This document shows, in pieces, positions 4,316-6,318 of a stretch of DNA of 6,318 nt. Location: the NCBI RefSeq assembly GCF_002959965.1, contig NZ_PREV01000004.1, forward strand, positions 1 to 6,318. Reading direction: 5' to 3'. Position 1 is the first letter of the stretch. Each line of letters opens with the position of its first letter. The DNA is from Microbulbifer pacificus (lineage in GTDB: Bacteria > Pseudomonadota > Gammaproteobacteria > Pseudomonadales > Cellvibrionaceae). The notes beneath the pieces were generated by a model. It was not told the origin of the DNA, did no database searches, and saw only the letters and a list, made by a program, of their open reading frames with translations. Made by a program: the position numbers and the translations under genes.

Positions 4316-4854
4316 CATATAACGATCAAGAATACGGCGTAGACCTTTCATTTGATACCGTATTGAATGCTTTTGATGTGTTAGAGGATAAACGCCTATT
4401 AGATCATGAAAAAGCTGAAATATGCCTTGAATTGCTTTTAGATGAAACGTTCCAAGGTAATGAAGCTATCGAACTTTGGAATTACGTCTTCAAAGAGTTT
4501 ATCGAGATTGAGCAAAAGAAACCGATTGAACGTGATTTGGAAGGGAATATCATGCCTTCAAGGGATGAAGATGAGGGCAACGAAAAAAGATTTATTGATC
4601 TAGAAAAAGATGCTGAACACATCTATTCATCATTCAGACAAGCGTACGGTATAAACCTATTTGAACAACAAGGAAAACTCCACTGGAAAGAGTTTCAATC
4701 CTTATTAAACGGTTTGCCATCAGATACGATCATTCAAAGAATTATACAAATACGCATGTGGGAGCCATCTAAAGGTGAATCAACGGAGTACAAGGAAGAA
4801 ATGAAAAAGTTACAACGAATCCACGCAATTGATGACCTGGAGGAGGTGGAATAG
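4282..4854 (+). CDS. Bacteriophage Gp15 family protein (tail assembly)
   Basis: A 190-residue protein of the Gp15 family of A118-type phages. Features are the opening MRLNDPLITSFSYNDQEYGVDLSFDTVLNAFDVL, the DHEKAEICLELLLDE stretch, a WNYVFKEFIEI helix, an acidic middle (about 95-115), then SFRQAYGINLFEQQGKLHWKEFQSLLNGLP and the end IRMWEPSKGESTEYKEEMKKLQRIHA. The short, mostly helical form and the place just before the tape measure fit a partner of the tail chaperone, playing the role of the T part of lambda gpGT. That role is an inference. The start lies eight bases after the upstream stop. Its Shine-Dalgarno (AGGTGA) is weak and buried in the 4272-4309 hairpin, so translation is likely coupled to the gene before. 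The stop is directly followed by the tape measure TTG. Confidence 0.85.
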   Translation: MRLNDPLITSFSYNDQEYGVDLSFDTVLNAFDVLEDKRLLDHEKAEICLELLLDETFQGNEAIELWNYVFKEFIEIEQKKPIERDLEGNIMPSRDEDEGNEKRFIDLEKDAEHIYSSFRQAYGINLFEQQGKLHWKEFQSLLNGLPSDTIIQRIIQIRMWEPSKGESTEYKEEMKKLQRIHAIDDLEEVE

Positions 4855-6318
4855 TTGGCAGATGGAAAAATAAAAATCGACATTGAAGTTGATGGAAAAC
4901 AGGTAGATACTGCATCAAAGAGTTTTGATAAACTTGGTGCTTCTGGCGAAGAAGCTGGAAAAGGTGTTAAAGATACAGAAGAAGGAGTAAAAGGCGCTGG
5001 TAATGAATCAGAAAAAGCAGGGGGGAAGGTTAAAAAGTTCGCTACTGCTTTAGGTCTTGTCGCAATTGGTACAGCTGCCTTTCATGCGTTAAAGGGTTCA
5101 ATGGATGATGCGATTAAACGGTTTGATACATTAAATAACTTCCCTAAAGTATTACAAGCACTTGGAGTTTCCGCAGAAGATTCTGAGAGGGCTATGAGTA
5201 GCTTATCGGATGGCATTGATGGTTTACCTACGAAACTAGACGAAATATCTTCTGTTGCCCAACGGATGTACACTTCTTTTGGTGATATGGACAAGGCAAC
5301 CGATTCTGCATTAGCTTTAAACAATGCTTTATTAGGTTCTGGTGCAAGTGCTGCAGATGCTCAACGTGGTACAGAGCAATATTTACAAGCCTTACAAACT
5401 GGAAAAATGGATATGATGCAATGGCGGACATTGCAAGAAACAATGGATGTAGCCTTAATTAAGGTCGCAGAAAGCTTTGGATATGCAGGACAAAGCGCAA
5501 AAGATGATCTATACAAGGCATTGCAAGACGGAACGATCACAATGGACCAATTTAATGACAAAATGATTGAAGTTGGTACAGGAACTGGAATCATGGCTAA
5601 ATTAGCTAAGGAAAACAGTCTAGGAATTGAAACTTCACTTGGAAACTTACGTAATGCAGCTGCAAGAGGTATAGCTAGTATACTAGATTCTTTTAATAAA
5701 CTATCTAAAGAAGTTACAGGAAAAGATATCGCTCAGAACATAGATAGCTTAAAAGGAATTGTAACATCTTCTTTTAATGTTATTGGTGATGTAATTGAAT
5801 CGACAACACCATTATTCAAATTGTTCGGTTCTGTGGTAGGTGGATTAATACCTATTATTAAACCATTAACGCCTGTATTAGTCGGGATAGGGACCGCTAT
5901 AGCAAGTTTGATGATTGTAAGAACTGCAGGGAATTTAATGAAATCATTCGGCGCAGCTGTTGCAGGTGTAACAGTAATACAAAAAGCGGCGACTGTTGCT
6001 ACTACAGCAAGTGCAGTGGCTTATAATACATTTACCGGTAGAGTTGTTGCTGCAAGAGTTGCTCAAACTGCATTTACTACAGCATCTGCAGGATTAAGAT
6101 CTGCTATGCTTGCCATTACTGGTCCAGTAGGATGGGCGACAATTGGAATCGGCGCTTTAGCAGGCGCTACAGTAGGCATAGTAAAGTGGTTTAATCGTTC
6201 TAGTGAGGAAGGAGAGCGCTTAAAAGCAGAAGTAGAAAAAATGGGCGAAGCAACCGACTCATTAACAGAATCGGTAGATGGTAATACGGATGCTTACAGA
6301 GAACAAATAAGAGACATC
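4855..6318 (+). CDS. Tail tape measure protein (N-terminal 488 residues, runs off the window)
   Basis: The tape measure protein fills the tail tube during assembly, sets tail length and helps pass DNA into the cell. The frame is open from TTG 4855 to the window end. TTG follows the previous TAG without a gap, eight bases after a strong AGGAGG (4841-4846), and gives MADGKIKIDIEVDGKQVD, a typical start. Residues 15-60 are charged and Gly-rich. Residues about 90-250 match the tape measure N-terminal domain (FDTLNNFPKVLQALGVS, IDGLPTKLDEISSVAQRMY, ALNNALLGSGASAADAQRG, YLQALQTGKMDMMQWRTLQE). Hydrophobic segments lie near 325-355 and 415-445, separated by an Ala-rich helical stretch; such segments are usual and may insert in the host membrane. 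A charged helical repeat begins at ~450. Total length is unknown, but these proteins commonly exceed 1000 residues. Confidence 0.93.
   Translation, partial: MADGKIKIDIEVDGKQVDTASKSFDKLGASGEEAGKGVKDTEEGVKGAGNESEKAGGKVKKFATALGLVAIGTAAFHALKGSMDDAIKRFDTLNNFPKVLQALGVSAEDSERAMSSLSDGIDGLPTKLDEISSVAQRMYTSFGDMDKATDSALALNNALLGSGASAADAQRGTEQYLQALQTGKMDMMQWRTLQETMDVALIKVAESFGYAGQSAKDDLYKALQDGTITMDQFNDKMIEVGTGTGIMAKLAKENSLGIETSLGNLRNAAARGIASILDSFNKLSKEVTGKDIAQNIDSLKGIVTSSFNVIGDVIESTTPLFKLFGSVVGGLIPIIKPLTPVLVGIGTAIASLMIVRTAGNLMKSFGAAVAGVTVIQKAATVATTASAVAYNTFTGRVVAARVAQTAFTTASAGLRSAMLAITGPVGWATIGIGALAGATVGIVKWFNRSSEEGERLKAEVEKMGEATDSLTESVDGNTDAYREQIRDI

Noticed and set aside
5082..5594. Open frames on the minus strand within the tape measure region
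   Set aside because: The + strand frame is continuous and clearly tape measure-like; the minus frames are Ser/Ile/Cys-rich shadows.
3..6318. A defence, CRISPR or other non-phage accessory system
   Set aside because: All genes fit one continuous phage morphogenesis operon with no inserted cargo, repeats array or composition break visible by eye.

Overview
The window is the head-to-tail part of the late structural operon of a siphovirus or prophage from a low-G+C Gram-positive host. Gene order and protein families match the Listeria A118/PSA-type layout: scaffold, major capsid, Ig-like protein, head-tail connector, three small minor capsid proteins, tail tube, tail-assembly chaperone, Gp15 and tape measure. 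All genes are on the + strand, most junctions are a few bases or overlap, and Shine-Dalgarno sites are strong. A Bacillales host (Bacillus, Lysinibacillus, Listeria or a relative) is the best guess; the sequence alone does not name the genus.

Layout: 3-245 is the C-terminal end of a GP20-type scaffold. 268-1218 is the major capsid protein. 1292-1756 is a free-standing Ig-like (Big_2-type) protein. 1759-2157, 2151-2492, 2492-2818 and 2818-3216 are the head-tail connector and minor capsid set. 3216-3719 is the tail tube protein. 3824-4273 and 4282-4854 are the probable tail chaperone and Gp15. 4855 to the window end is the first 488 residues of the tape measure protein, which starts at TTG and runs off the edge. 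No stretch over 300 bases lacks a gene. I see no tRNA, rRNA, CRISPR array, insertion sequence or attachment site.

The most interesting structure lies at the gene ends. The major capsid and tail tube genes both end in the same 13-base string (CGGGGGAGTAACA), in which a run of five G precedes the in-frame stop. In both, a -1 shift on that run opens a further reading frame of exactly 22 codons. The two hidden peptides match at 15 of 22 positions (core DNVTPTT), while six of the seven core codons differ only by synonymous changes. This is strong internal evidence that both are translated by programmed -1 frameshifting. The same two proteins also share an N-terminal L-x-(L)-(N/D)-I-Q-(F/H)-F-A motif, like the one cut by the Prp protease in L27 and in phage 80alpha capsid proteins. 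The two main shell and tube proteins therefore appear to share both a removable N-terminal tag and an optional C-terminal tag.

RNA structures also sit at key junctions. An inverted repeat can bury the ribosome site of the Ig-like gene. An intrinsic terminator begins exactly at the stop codon of the frameshifted tail tube product. A perfect 11-bp hairpin plus T-run covers the ribosome site and ATG of Gp15. Together they suggest that the doses of Ig-like protein, chaperone, Gp15 and tape measure are tuned by translational coupling, attenuation or both.
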